Below, one piece after another: positions 7,837 through 16,336 of a DNA stretch of 64,000 bases; positions within the stretch are counted from its first letter, which is position 1; each line of letters starts with the position of its first letter. The notes under the pieces were generated by a model. The model made no database searches. It had not been told where the DNA came from and saw only the letters and a list, made by a program, of their open reading frames with translations. Source of the stretch: Rhodobacter sp. (GTDB taxonomy: Bacteria; Pseudomonadota; Alphaproteobacteria; Rhodobacterales; Rhodobacteraceae); NCBI GenBank assembly GCA_020250445.1, contig JADCEF010000014.1, positions 1 to 64,000 of the forward strand, in the 5' to 3' direction. A program made the translations under genes and the position numbers.

Positions 7837-8058
7837 ATGACGGAAAAGCATGATAAGTTCCGCGAGCTCGCCGAGGGCCGCGCCAATCGGGCACTTGAGT
7901 CGATCACTCGGATCGGCAAGCTCTCGAACCGCCAGCTTTACGAATGGGACGAAGCTGAGATCAGGAAGATCGTGAAGGCTCTTCGCGACGCTGTCTCGGA
8001 CGTGGAAGCTAAGTTTTCGGCGCCCAAGGGAACCAAAGAAATCAAGTTCAAGCTTTGA
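7837..8058 (+). CDS. small helical protein co-transcribed with the GHKL ATPase
   Basis: ATG 7837 (ribosome site GGAGGG six bases upstream) is preferred over ATG 7816. The 73-residue product is charged and helical: FRELAEGRANRALESITRIG, then KLSNRQLYEWDEAEIRKIVK and a basic tail. The pattern of an LAxxR-xNxAL helix, IGxLSNR and a YEW/YEY turn resembles a family of unnamed proteins of about 70 residues that I recall from mobile and defence regions; that recollection is tentative. Its stop is 11 bases before the ATG of the 802-residue ATPase, so the two are translationally close and probably form one operon. It may be a regulatory or adaptor subunit. Confidence 0.7.
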   Translation: MTEKHDKFRELAEGRANRALESITRIGKLSNRQLYEWDEAEIRKIVKALRDAVSDVEAKFSAPKGTKEIKFKL

Positions 8059-8069
8059 AGGTGCACCGC

Positions 8070-10478
8070 ATGACTGATCCCTTGGACCTCTGCAGAGCGC
8101 TGGTCACCGCTGACGCCGAAGACGTGGTCGTCGAACTACTTGAGAGTGCCGGGTATTGGAGCGACCAAGTATGCTGGCGAGACCTGGGCGACATGGAGAA
8201 TAACTTTTCCACCGCAGGCGCGCAGCAGTCCGATCCGGTAGCGGCCTTGGTGGAAAAGCTGGTGAACGCCGCCGATGCTCGGCTGATGAACGAATGCCTG
8301 GTCGCCGGGATTGATCCTCAAGGTCCTAAAGCACCCCCATCGGTGCGTCACGCGGTGGCGCAGCTAATTCAGAAGTCCACCCATCCAGATAACGAAACCA
8401 ATGGGCTGATCGAGAACATGACGCGAGATGAAAGGACGGCGCTGGCGAGAGGGATCACGCTCGCAGCTACGGGCCTTAAGGGCCGACCGTCGATCACTAT
8501 AGTCGACGAGGGTGAAGGACAGACACCTGAACGGGTGCCAAACACCTTCATGTCTTTGAACAAGTCAAACAAGCTGAGAGTTCCATTTGTTCAAGGTCGC
8601 TTCAACATGGGCGGTACTGGGGCACTCCGGTTCTGTGGTGATCGACGCCTTCAACTGATCGTAACCCGGCGAAATCCAGCAATTGTAGCGCCAGGTGAGC
8701 AAGACGCAGACCTTTGGAGCTTTACGGTTGTTCGTCGCGAGACGCCGACCACGGGAGAGAGAAACAGCGTCTATCGCTACTTGGCGCCGATATCCGCTGA
8801 TTCTAGCAGAAGGGGTGGTGTACTGCGCTTTCTTGCAAGTGAGTTGCTAGTAAAGCCCGACGGGAACAAGGCGTATGTGAAACCACTGCGGTATGGGTCG
8901 CTAGTCAAGCTTTACGAATACAGGTTCTCTGGAGCATCAAACATTCTAATGAGTGATGGCCTTCTTCGGCAGGTTGATGTGCGTCTACCTAGCCCGGCGC
9001 TGCCCATCATGTTTCATGAATGCCGCGACTACTCAGGCAACGAGGGCAGCTTTGCAAACCCAAGTACTGGACTGTCCGTGCGGCTGACGGACAACCGCGC
9101 GGGCAACTTGGTTGATGGATTCCCCTGCGACGAACTGATGACAGTCGACGGTCAAGAGTTTTCTATCAGATACTTCGGCTTCAAGGATGGCAAAGCGAAG
9201 ACATACCTAAACAAGTCAGAGGGCGTACTGTTCGTCGTCAATGGACAGACGCAGGGAGTTCTTCATTCTCGCTTCTTCACTAGGAAAGGTATCAACTTCA
9301 GCTACGTTTCCGACTCTTTACTCGCACGAGTCGATTGCTCAAGAATCGGTCAGTGGGCCCACGAAGAGCTTTTCATGAACACTAGAGAAAATCTTGCAGA
9401 CTCTGAGTTCCGTAGAAAGGTTGAAGCCGCTCTGCAGAAGCAAGTCGGTGAGAACGCAGCCTTGAAAGAGTTCAACCATCGACGCCGAACTGAGAGAATC
9501 AAGGAGAAAGTGAAGGACGACAAGACCCTCGAAGACGTTCTCAAGAGCGTGATGAAGAAGTCACCTACGTTGAGTGCTCTGTTCTTGGCTGGAGAACGAC
9601 TAACGGACCTAGTGGCTTCCGCCCCTTCTGGATCGCAACCAGACTTTGTGGGCGAAGAGTTTCCCACGTATTTTCGATTTCGCAAGCTGAGCGATGGAGA
9701 AACAAAGGAAAGACTCAGTGAAGAGGGTCGAGAAGTTCGTCTTTCCTTTGAAACAGATGCTGAAAACAACTACTTTGGAAGGTCGAAGGAAAAAGGCAGC
9801 TATGCCATTCTGCTCGTGGATGATGAAGGAAACGAGAGTGCGGCTAAGGATCACTCGATAAGCCTTCACAACGGCATAGCAACACTTAGGCTCGACCTGC
9901 CTCATGCGAAAGTGGGCGATGTAGTGAAGCTTAAGGTTGTAGTGACTGACAACAGCAGGCTGGAGCCGTTTACGAACCACGCCAAGATTACGGTCGTACC
10001 ATTTGTTGATCGAGACGGCACTCCAGGGAAGCGACGCGATGGACCTGCCAAGAAGTCTGAAAATGAGGCCCTAATGCCTTCAGGGCTTACGTTGCCGCAT
10101 GTTCAGTGGGTTGACCGAGATGAATGGGATCAGCATGGCTTTGATAAGTATTCCGCCCTTAAGGTAGTGCAAGCGGAAGTGGGAAGTGACAAAGCGCACA
10201 GAGCCTTCGACTTCTTCATTAACTCAGGGAACATCTACTTGCAAAAGGAACTCGAACGAGCAAGCGGAACAGAGAGCCTCCTTCGCGAGCAGTTCAAGGT
10301 GGGGTTGGTTTTGGTGGGACTGGCCTTGATCCATGAGGCCGGAAAGGGGAAAGATGGCGAAGAAATTTCGGAGCTGGTTGCCTACTCAACGCGAGCCATA
10401 TCCATGATGCTGATCCCGATGATCAATTTTCTCGGTGAGCTGGATCCAAGTGAACTCAAAGCTGAAATAGCTGCCTAG
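8070..10478 (+). CDS. MORC/MutL-like GHKL ATPase of a candidate defence module
   Basis: The 802-residue product starts at ATG 8070 (AAGGTG seven bases upstream); a TTG at 8055 is the longer alternative. It has the Bergerat-fold motifs of GHKL ATPases: N-box EKLVNAADA (residues 62-70), G1 box IVDEGEG (144-150) and G2 box GRFNMGGTG (176-184). An S5-like domain probably follows, then a charged coiled region near residues 430-520 and a helical C-terminus. Prokaryotic MORC-like GHKL ATPases in predicted restriction-modification operons were described by Iyer, Abhiman and Aravind (2008), and this gene fits that type. It should bind ATP and dimerise or clamp on DNA. I see no nuclease motif in it. 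The gene is lower in GC than its surroundings, and its last four bases overlap the end of the methyltransferase gene on the other strand. Confidence 0.75.
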   Translation: MTDPLDLCRALVTADAEDVVVELLESAGYWSDQVCWRDLGDMENNFSTAGAQQSDPVAALVEKLVNAADARLMNECLVAGIDPQGPKAPPSVRHAVAQLIQKSTHPDNETNGLIENMTRDERTALARGITLAATGLKGRPSITIVDEGEGQTPERVPNTFMSLNKSNKLRVPFVQGRFNMGGTGALRFCGDRRLQLIVTRRNPAIVAPGEQDADLWSFTVVRRETPTTGERNSVYRYLAPISADSSRRGGVLRFLASELLVKPDGNKAYVKPLRYGSLVKLYEYRFSGASNILMSDGLLRQVDVRLPSPALPIMFHECRDYSGNEGSFANPSTGLSVRLTDNRAGNLVDGFPCDELMTVDGQEFSIRYFGFKDGKAKTYLNKSEGVLFVVNGQTQGVLHSRFFTRKGINFSYVSDSLLARVDCSRIGQWAHEELFMNTRENLADSEFRRKVEAALQKQVGENAALKEFNHRRRTERIKEKVKDDKTLEDVLKSVMKKSPTLSALFLAGERLTDLVASAPSGSQPDFVGEEFPTYFRFRKLSDGETKERLSEEGREVRLSFETDAENNYFGRSKEKGSYAILLVDDEGNESAAKDHSISLHNGIATLRLDLPHAKVGDVVKLKVVVTDNSRLEPFTNHAKITVVPFVDRDGTPGKRRDGPAKKSENEALMPSGLTLPHVQWVDRDEWDQHGFDKYSALKVVQAEVGSDKAHRAFDFFINSGNIYLQKELERASGTESLLREQFKVGLVLVGLALIHEAGKGKDGEEISELVAYSTRAISMMLIPMINFLGELDPSELKAEIAA

Positions 10479-11665
10479 GCTTTCCTATGGAACAATACGA
10501 CCTCACGCGATCCTTCTCTGCGGGTCTGCATTTCTGCATGCCACTTGCGATGAGGCACGTTACGCCATATTCTTTGGTCCTCTGAAAGACTGGTGGAAAC
10601 CTCTGTCAGTCCCGCCTCTTCCATTACTTCGAGGTACTTCCTGAGCTGCCATTCAGGCTCAGAAAAGGCAACCATCTGGACCACTATCGTGTCTTGACCG
10701 CTCACTTGGGCGATTGACGAGAATGCACCCTTAAGATTCTCGAAATAGGTCTTTAGTTCAGCCTCATGGCGGTTGCCAAGTGTGTAGTAGCGTTCGCCGT
10801 CTCCATCCAGTTTATTTGCGATCCAATAAGGTGCTGCAGTCTCTCGCCTACCTTTAACTTGCCAGCGGTGGTAGAGTACATGCACGCCAGGGTAGGGCGG
10901 TGATGTTACTACAAGCTTGGGAGGACCGGCGTCCACGATATTTCGGCTTTTGTGTAGTTCGGCCGCGTTGCATTTTATCACCGTCGGAGTCAGCATGCGT
11001 GCGGGCCCCTCAAGTTCATCGTTGAGTGCAATTATGTCTTGTATCATCTCGTGAAAATGAGAAGAAATCTTCGAACGCACTTCATGGACAGTCATGACAG
11101 TTCGTCTGCCATCAAGAGATAGCTGCATGGAGCGCAACAAAACACACCTTACAAAATCTGCCATTCTCTCCGAATGCAGTTGATCAATCTGTGCGAGAGC
11201 ACCTTCTATCAGGTTACGGTGCCGCCAAATTTCTTGGCTTTCCAAATGGCGAAAGTACCCCTTGGCCCTCCAAGCACTGTGCTTGCCCGCAGACTTAGAT
11301 ACCTTCAGTGATCTTTCGAACTGATCAAACCACGAGAGCAAGAAGCTCATTTCGGTGGCTGTAAGAGTTGTTGTCTTTACCTTGGACACAAAGAGCGCGA
11401 GCTCGTTAATGTCAGTACCTATGCACCTACGGCCTGCCCTCAGGGCCTCGACCGCGGTGGTACCACCTCCGATGAAGGGATCCAGCACTAGATCGCCGGG
11501 CGCCGTGAAAGCCTCAATGACCGCCCGCACAAACTTAGGGGAAAACCGCGCCGGATATCGATAGAACTTATGTGTCGCGCCGCTCACTGTGGAGCGGTCC
11601 AGCGCCGCCGCCACTACCGCCGCCACGGCCTCTTGATGGAGATCGGTCACATTTTGCCCTGCCAC
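10475..11665 (-). CDS. DNA methyltransferase (N4-cytosine or N6-adenine type)
   Basis: The 396-residue product has the AdoMet-binding motif I as LDPFIGGGTTAVEA (residues 61-74), preceded by the motif X-like FYRYPARFSPKFV, and the catalytic motif IV as TSPPY (254-258). The order X-I-IV with about 185 residues between is that of alpha/gamma-type amino-methyltransferases; SPPY often marks N4-cytosine enzymes, but the base cannot be decided. The start is GTG 11665; GTG 11650, with AGGG before it, is an alternative. The gene converges on the GHKL ATPase, and their ends overlap by four bases. It probably protects host DNA from, or marks DNA for, the ATPase module. GC is lower than in the chromosomal genes. 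Confidence 0.85.
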   Translation of the reverse strand: MAGQNVTDLHQEAVAAVVAAALDRSTVSGATHKFYRYPARFSPKFVRAVIEAFTAPGDLVLDPFIGGGTTAVEALRAGRRCIGTDINELALFVSKVKTTTLTATEMSFLLSWFDQFERSLKVSKSAGKHSAWRAKGYFRHLESQEIWRHRNLIEGALAQIDQLHSERMADFVRCVLLRSMQLSLDGRRTVMTVHEVRSKISSHFHEMIQDIIALNDELEGPARMLTPTVIKCNAAELHKSRNIVDAGPPKLVVTSPPYPGVHVLYHRWQVKGRRETAAPYWIANKLDGDGERYYTLGNRHEAELKTYFENLKGAFSSIAQVSGQDTIVVQMVAFSEPEWQLRKYLEVMEEAGLTEVSTSLSEDQRIWRNVPHRKWHAEMQTRREGSREVVLFHRKA

Positions 11666-11986
11666 TTTTTGTTACACTATCGTCTAGAACACGAACCAGG
11701 TCAACATCGATACCATATCTTGCGGTACTGTTTCAGGATCGCAGCAGATATCGCTCTCACGCCTCAGTAGGGTGCGGATAACCGTTTTCCTCCGGTTATG
11801 GACGAATTGGAGCCGGTTGCTGTGCCAAGACAGACCATCTCAAGACTGTTGCCCCATGAAGACACGAACGCAACAAGAAGGTCTCTCGTTCAAGCGATCC
11901 GCTACCCAAGCGCTACCCAAGGCCCTTGAGTTGCGATACGCCCGCGCCAAGCCAAGAGGATTTATCAATGCTTCCATTGCGTTAAG
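11666..11986. other. gap between methyltransferase and tRNA-Phe
   Basis: 321 bases with no gene. It contains the methyltransferase promoter region and a short tandem TACCCAAG (twice near 11910-11930). Island integrases often end beside a tRNA 3' end, but no integrase remains here and I could not find a second copy of the tRNA 3' end in the window. Confidence 0.4.
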
Positions 11987-12062
<76 letters not shown>

Positions 12063-12691
12063 ACCGGGTCGGCGCAACGACCGTTCAGGTCGCACCGTCT
12101 TATGCGAGGCGGCTTTAGCTGTCCAGAGGACCGGCGAAAAAATCTCTGCGTCGCCTTGGTGTTCGGGCCCTTTCCGGGTCTTGTCTGCAGGGGCATGGCG
12201 CGCCGTCCGGTGCCGGGCCTGTCGGTGCGGCGGCTCTCGCATCGTCGGCACGATGGCGGCGGTGCCGTCCTTGGCCGCCGGTGCCGTGCCGGGCGCGCGG
12301 GTCAGGATGCGCGGCAGGCCTTGACGCGGCCAGTCGTGAACCCGTGCCGGTCGCCGCCTTGATGCCAGTCGTGCAGATGTCATCTGCGCACGGGCGGTGT
12401 AACCCACGGTACGCGGCGACGGCCGCGTGACCCCGGGACCTGCGGGGAAGCATCCCTTCGGTCCCGGAACGGCCCCTTGGCGGCAGGGAAGCTGTGGTGC
12501 TGGGTCAGGGCTGCGGTGAGGCTGATGTGCTTCGAATCCGCCCTTCTTGCGCTGACGGCGATGCTGCGCCTGTCAGCCGCATTCGGACGTCGCGTGCGCC
12601 CCGGGACGCCGCGCACCACTTTGTCCTGAACCGGGTGTTGCGCCGGCCGCAAGGCGGGGCCATGTTACGGCAGGCAACACAGGGGCACGCC
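12063..12691. other. 629-base GC-rich non-coding region
   Basis: No convincing gene. Frames crossing it in both directions have shadow-like composition (arginine/alanine-rich, no motif). It holds the promoter of tRNA-Phe on the minus strand and the leader of the stomatin-like gene on the plus strand. Confidence 0.5.
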
Positions 12692-13573
12692 ATGGATGTG
12701 AACGATTTTCTGGGCGGCAACGCCGTTCTGCTTGCGCTTGCGGCGTTCATCCTGCTCAGCCTGTTTCTGGGCGTGCGGATCGTGCCGCAAAGCGAAAAGC
12801 ATGTGGTGGAACGTTTTGGCCGGCTGCGTGCCGTGCTGGGGCCCGGCATCAACTTCATCGTGCCGTTTCTGGACCGGGTGGCGCACAGGGTTTCGGTGCT
12901 GGAACGCCAGCTTCCGAACGCCAGTCAGGATGCCATCACCGCCGACAACGTGCTGGTGAGGGTCGAAACCAGCGTCTTCTACCGCATCACCGAGCCGGAA
13001 AAAACCGTGTACCGGATCCGCGATGTCGATGGCGCGATTGCCACCACCGTCGCGGGGATCGTGCGCAGCGAGATCGGCAAGCTGGAACTCGATCAGGTTC
13101 AGTCCAACCGGGCCGACCTGATCGTGAAGGTGCGCGAACAGGTGGCAACCATGGTCGAGGATTGGGGCATCGAAGTGACCCGGGCCGAGATTCTGGATGT
13201 CAGCCTTGATGATGCCACACGGGCCGCGATGCTGCAGCAGCTGAACGCCGAACGCGCGCGGCGTGCCCAGGTGACGGAAGCCGAAGGCAAGAAACGGGCG
13301 GTCGAACTGAACGCCGACGCCCAGCTTTACGCCGCCGAGCAGGAGGCGAAGGCGCGCCGCGTTCTGGCGGATGCCGAGGCCTATGCGACCGGCGTCATTG
13401 CCGCAGCGATCAAGGAAAGCGGCATCGAGGCGGCGCAGTATCAGGTGGCGCTCAAGCAGGTCGAGGCGCTGACGGCGGTGGGCCAGGGTGCCGGAAAGCA
13501 GATGATCATCGTGCCCGCGCAGGCGCTGGATGCCTTTGGCGATGCCTTCAGGATGCTGAAAGGCCGGGTGTGA
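12692..13573 (+). CDS. SPFH/band 7 (stomatin-like, QmcA-type) membrane protein
   Basis: The 293-residue protein has one N-terminal membrane segment (about residues 7-27) followed by an SPFH domain (VPQSEKHVVERFGRL through the IVRSEIGKLELDQV region) and a long alanine/glutamate-rich coiled coil (about 190-260), the usual QmcA/slipin layout. ATG 12692 has AGGGG six bases upstream; ATG 12662 would add ten residues, and the open frame extends further without family similarity. Such proteins form ring-like oligomers in membrane microdomains and scaffold proteases. The next gene encodes the standard NfeD partner, 48 bases downstream. Confidence 0.9.
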   Translation: MDVNDFLGGNAVLLALAAFILLSLFLGVRIVPQSEKHVVERFGRLRAVLGPGINFIVPFLDRVAHRVSVLERQLPNASQDAITADNVLVRVETSVFYRITEPEKTVYRIRDVDGAIATTVAGIVRSEIGKLELDQVQSNRADLIVKVREQVATMVEDWGIEVTRAEILDVSLDDATRAAMLQQLNAERARRAQVTEAEGKKRAVELNADAQLYAAEQEAKARRVLADAEAYATGVIAAAIKESGIEAAQYQVALKQVEALTAVGQGAGKQMIIVPAQALDAFGDAFRMLKGRV

Positions 13574-13621
13574 CCCTGCCGGGTCCGATCCGGCGATGTC
13601 GGTGACATGAGGGAGGCTGCA

Positions 13622-13891
13622 ATGACAGGAACATGGTGGCTGTGGATGGTGGCAGGTCTGGTGCTGGCCATCATCGAGGTGATCATCCCAGGCTATATCT
13701 TTGCCGGTTTCGCCGTGGCGGCGGTGCTGGTGGGGGGGCTGATCTGGCTTGGGGCTCTGGGCGACAGCCTGCCGGTGGCGCTGGTGGTGATGGCCGTCGC
13801 CTCGGTGGCATCCTGGGCACTGCTGCGCTACTTCTTCGGCAAGAACCTGGGCGAAGTGAAACGCTGGGACCGCGACATCAACGAAAACTGA
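13622..13891 (+). CDS. short NfeD-family membrane protein
   Basis: The 89-residue protein starts at ATG 13622 (GGGAGG upstream) and has about three hydrophobic segments (MVAGLVLAIIEVIIPGYIF, then FAVAAVLVGGLIWLGAL, then ALVVMAVASVASWALL) and a short basic tail. It corresponds to the membrane part of NfeD proteins without the serine-protease or a full OB domain. In many bacteria a short NfeD gene is fused or adjacent to a stomatin/slipin gene; that pairing is seen here, so the two probably form one membrane complex. Confidence 0.85.
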   Translation: MTGTWWLWMVAGLVLAIIEVIIPGYIFAGFAVAAVLVGGLIWLGALGDSLPVALVVMAVASVASWALLRYFFGKNLGEVKRWDRDINEN

Positions 13892-13903
13892 CCGCGCCTG
13901 CGC

Positions 13904-14605
13904 CTACCCGCGCGGCGGCAGGTCTGCCACAATGGCCTGTGCCGCCGCGCGCGGGTCTGCCGCCTGCCAGACCGGGCGGCCCACAACGATGTGATCGGCC
14001 CCGTCGCGGATCGCCTGGCCCGGTGTGGCGATGCGCTTCTGATCGCCCGCTGCCGCGCCTGCGGGCCTGACACCCGGCGTCACGATCAGGCGACCTTTCG
14101 CCTGGGGCAGCGCCCGGATCAGCGCGGCCTCCTGCGGGCTGGCGATGACGCCATCGGCCCCCGCCTCCAGCGCCCGCGCCGCGCGTTCCAGCGTGATTTC
14201 GGCCAGATCGCCGGCGCGGATCATGTTGGCATCCAGATCGGTGCGGTCCAGCGAGGTCAGGATCGTCACCGCAAGAATGCGCAAGGGTGACCCCGCGCTG
14301 CCCTGCATCGCCGCGCGCACCACCTGCGGATCACCCTGCACCGTCAGCAAATCCAGATCAAACCGCGCAAAGCCGCGCACGGCGGCCTCGACCGTGGCCC
14401 CGATGTCAAAAAGCTTCATGTCCAGGAAAATCCGCTTGCCCTGTTCCTGCTTCAGCTCGTTGGCAAGCGCCAGGCCCCCGCCCGTCAGCATCCCCAGCCC
14501 GATCTTGTAGAACCCGGCGGCATCGCCGATGCGCGCGGCCAACTCCAGCCCCTGCACCACATTCGGCACGTCCAGCGCCACGATCAGGCGGTCATCTGCG
14601 GTCAT
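13904..14605 (-). CDS. pyrF: orotidine-5'-phosphate decarboxylase
   Basis: The 233-residue enzyme has the full OMP decarboxylase pattern: LIVALDVP at the start, FYKIGLGML, the catalytic FLDMKLFDIGATV (Asp-x-Lys-x-x-Asp), ILAVTILTSLD, VTPGVRP and the phosphate-binding GADHIVVGRPVW. It makes UMP in de novo pyrimidine synthesis. ATG 14605 with AGGGG upstream gives the expected length; two further upstream ATGs (14632, 14647) add residues unlike the family. It is a single gene, convergent with nfeD and divergent from the ROK kinase. Confidence 0.95.
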   Translation of the reverse strand: MTADDRLIVALDVPNVVQGLELAARIGDAAGFYKIGLGMLTGGGLALANELKQEQGKRIFLDMKLFDIGATVEAAVRGFARFDLDLLTVQGDPQVVRAAMQGSAGSPLRILAVTILTSLDRTDLDANMIRAGDLAEITLERAARALEAGADGVIASPQEAALIRALPQAKGRLIVTPGVRPAGAAAGDQKRIATPGQAIRDGADHIVVGRPVWQAADPRAAAQAIVADLPPRG

Positions 14606-14727
14606 CTCGGGGTCCCCTATTGCCCGCGTCATGCGGCGGCGGGGCAAGGACTGTCAAGCCGTGCCGCAAACCGCCGTTTCCAAGGCTGCTTGCGGGCGCT
14701 ATGCCTTGGCACAAAGAGAGGGGCGTC

Positions 14728-15615
14728 ATGATCCTGTGTTTCGACATCGGCGGATCGCGGATCAAGGCCGGTCGCGCCGAGGCGGATGGGTCCGTCGCGC
14801 CGCTTGGGGCCGTGCCGACACCGCTGGACGATTTTGACGCCTTTACCCGGGCGCTGACGGGCTTTGCCAGGGACTGGACGCGGGGCATCGCCATTTCCAT
14901 CGCAGGCGTGGTTGATCCCGACTCGGGCCGGATCAAGGTGGCGAACATCCCCTGCCTGAATGGCCGCGCCTTGGCGGCAGAGCTTGGCCGCGCCCTTCAG
15001 CGCCCGGTCTGGGTGTTCAACGACGCCGACTGTTTTGCGCTGGCCGAGGCGGGGATGGGTGCCGGGCGCGGGCACCGCAATGTCTTCGGCGTCATCCTGG
15101 GCACCGGTGTCGGCGGCGGTCTGGTGATCGACGGGCGCATCGTTACGGGGGTGGGCGGCTATGCCGGGGAATGGGGCCACGGCCCGGTCGCCAATGCGGC
15201 GCTGGCCCCGTGGTTTCCCTGCGGCTGCGGGTTGTCCGGCTGCCTTGACACCATCGGCGGCGCGCGCGGGCTGGAGCGGCTGCATCGCCATCTGCATGGT
15301 GCAGACCTGGGGTCGGTTGCGCTGCTGGAGGCCTGGCAGGCAGGCGACGCGGCAGCGGCGCAAACGGTGGCGCTGTGGCGCGACCTGCTGGCAGGGCCGC
15401 TGGCTATGGTGCTGAATGTCGTGGGGTCGTCCATCGTGCCGGTCGGCGGTGGCCTTGCCAATGTGCCCGCGCTGATTGCGCTGCTGGACGGGGCGGTGCG
15501 CGCCAACCTGTTGCGCCGCACGGACCGCCCGCTGTTGGTGCCCGCCGCGCTGACGGTGGAACCCGGCCTGGTCGGCGCGGCCCTGGCCGGTCTGGCGGGG
15601 CTTTCCCATGGCTAG
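14728..15615 (+). CDS. ROK-family sugar kinase (N-acetylglucosamine kinase-like)
   Basis: The 295-residue protein starts LCFDIGGSRIKAG (ROK phosphate-binding motif), has the catalytic FNDADCFALAEA and ILGTGVGGG segments, and the zinc-binding cluster CGCGLSGCLDTIGGA. This is the layout of NagK/fructokinase-type ROK kinases; the cysteine cluster is complete. ATG 14728 with a GAGAGGGG ribosome site is chosen over the in-frame ATG 14701. It overlaps cutC by eight bases, so the two are translationally coupled. Specificity for N-acetylglucosamine is likely from length and motifs but not proven. Confidence 0.85.
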   Translation: MILCFDIGGSRIKAGRAEADGSVAPLGAVPTPLDDFDAFTRALTGFARDWTRGIAISIAGVVDPDSGRIKVANIPCLNGRALAAELGRALQRPVWVFNDADCFALAEAGMGAGRGHRNVFGVILGTGVGGGLVIDGRIVTGVGGYAGEWGHGPVANAALAPWFPCGCGLSGCLDTIGGARGLERLHRHLHGADLGSVALLEAWQAGDAAAAQTVALWRDLLAGPLAMVLNVVGSSIVPVGGGLANVPALIALLDGAVRANLLRRTDRPLLVPAALTVEPGLVGAALAGLAGLSHG

Positions 15616-16336
15616 GGTCCTGATCGAGGTCTGCGTGGACAGCGCCGAAGGGCTGGCCGAAGCCGTGGCGGGCGGGGCCGACCGGATCGAGCTGTGCGCG
15701 GCACTGGATCTGGGCGGGATCACACCATCGGCGGGCCTGATGCAGGCGGCGGCGCGCTGCCCCGTGCCGGTGCTGGCGATGATCCGGCCGCGGGCGGGCG
15801 ATTTCGTCTTCAGCCCTGCCGAAGTCGCAATCATGCTTGCCGATATCGCCGCCGCGCGGGCCGCAGGTCTGGCGGGCGTTGCTCTGGGCGCGTCCCTGCC
15901 CGACGGCCGGCTTGATGCCGCGATCCTTGCTGCGCTGACCAAAGCCGCGTCGGGCCTTGACCTGACCTTGCACCGCGCCTTCGATCTGGTGCCGGACATG
16001 GCCCCTGCAATTGACCTTGCGGCAGGGCTTGGCTTTCGCCGCATCCTGACCTCGGGTCAGGCCGAAACGGCTGCCGAAGGCCGGGCGGGGCTGGAGCAGT
16101 GCTTTGCGCTGGCAGGCGGCCGCCTTGCGATCATGCCGGGTTCGGGGATTTCGGCGCAAACCGTTCCTGCCCTGCGGGGTTTGCCGCTGACCGATCTGCA
16201 TGGCTCCTGCTCGGTCCCCGGCCGGGCCGCGCCTTTGGGGTTCGGCGCGCCCCGGCGCACCTCTGCCGCAAGGGTGCGGGATCTGAGGGCGGCACTTGCA
16301 CAGACGGGCGGAGGACCGGATGCGCAGCTTTCTTGA
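15608..16336 (+). CDS. cutC: CutC-family protein
   Basis: The 242-residue TIM-barrel protein has the CutC signature: IEVCVDSAEGLAEAVAGGADRIELC, LAMIRPRAGDFVF, LHRAFDLVPD and LTSGQA followed by the GxI-type end. CutC proteins were named for copper homeostasis, but the role in bacteria is unsettled. It overlaps both neighbours (ROK kinase upstream, beta-propeller downstream), so it is the middle gene of a tightly packed operon; that context suggests a role in sugar or cell-wall amino-sugar metabolism at least as much as copper. Confidence 0.9.
   Translation: MARVLIEVCVDSAEGLAEAVAGGADRIELCAALDLGGITPSAGLMQAAARCPVPVLAMIRPRAGDFVFSPAEVAIMLADIAAARAAGLAGVALGASLPDGRLDAAILAALTKAASGLDLTLHRAFDLVPDMAPAIDLAAGLGFRRILTSGQAETAAEGRAGLEQCFALAGGRLAIMPGSGISAQTVPALRGLPLTDLHGSCSVPGRAAPLGFGAPRRTSAARVRDLRAALAQTGGGPDAQLS

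Noticed and set aside
8055-8069. TTG at 8055 as start of the GHKL ATPase
   Set aside because: ATG 8070 has a well-placed AAGGTG, while TTG 8055 lies inside the last codons of the upstream gene without a site of its own.
12494-12691. Upstream extension of the stomatin-like gene to 12494
   Set aside because: The added 66 residues are arginine-rich and unlike SPFH proteins; ATG 12692 has a ribosome site and puts the membrane segment at the N-terminus.
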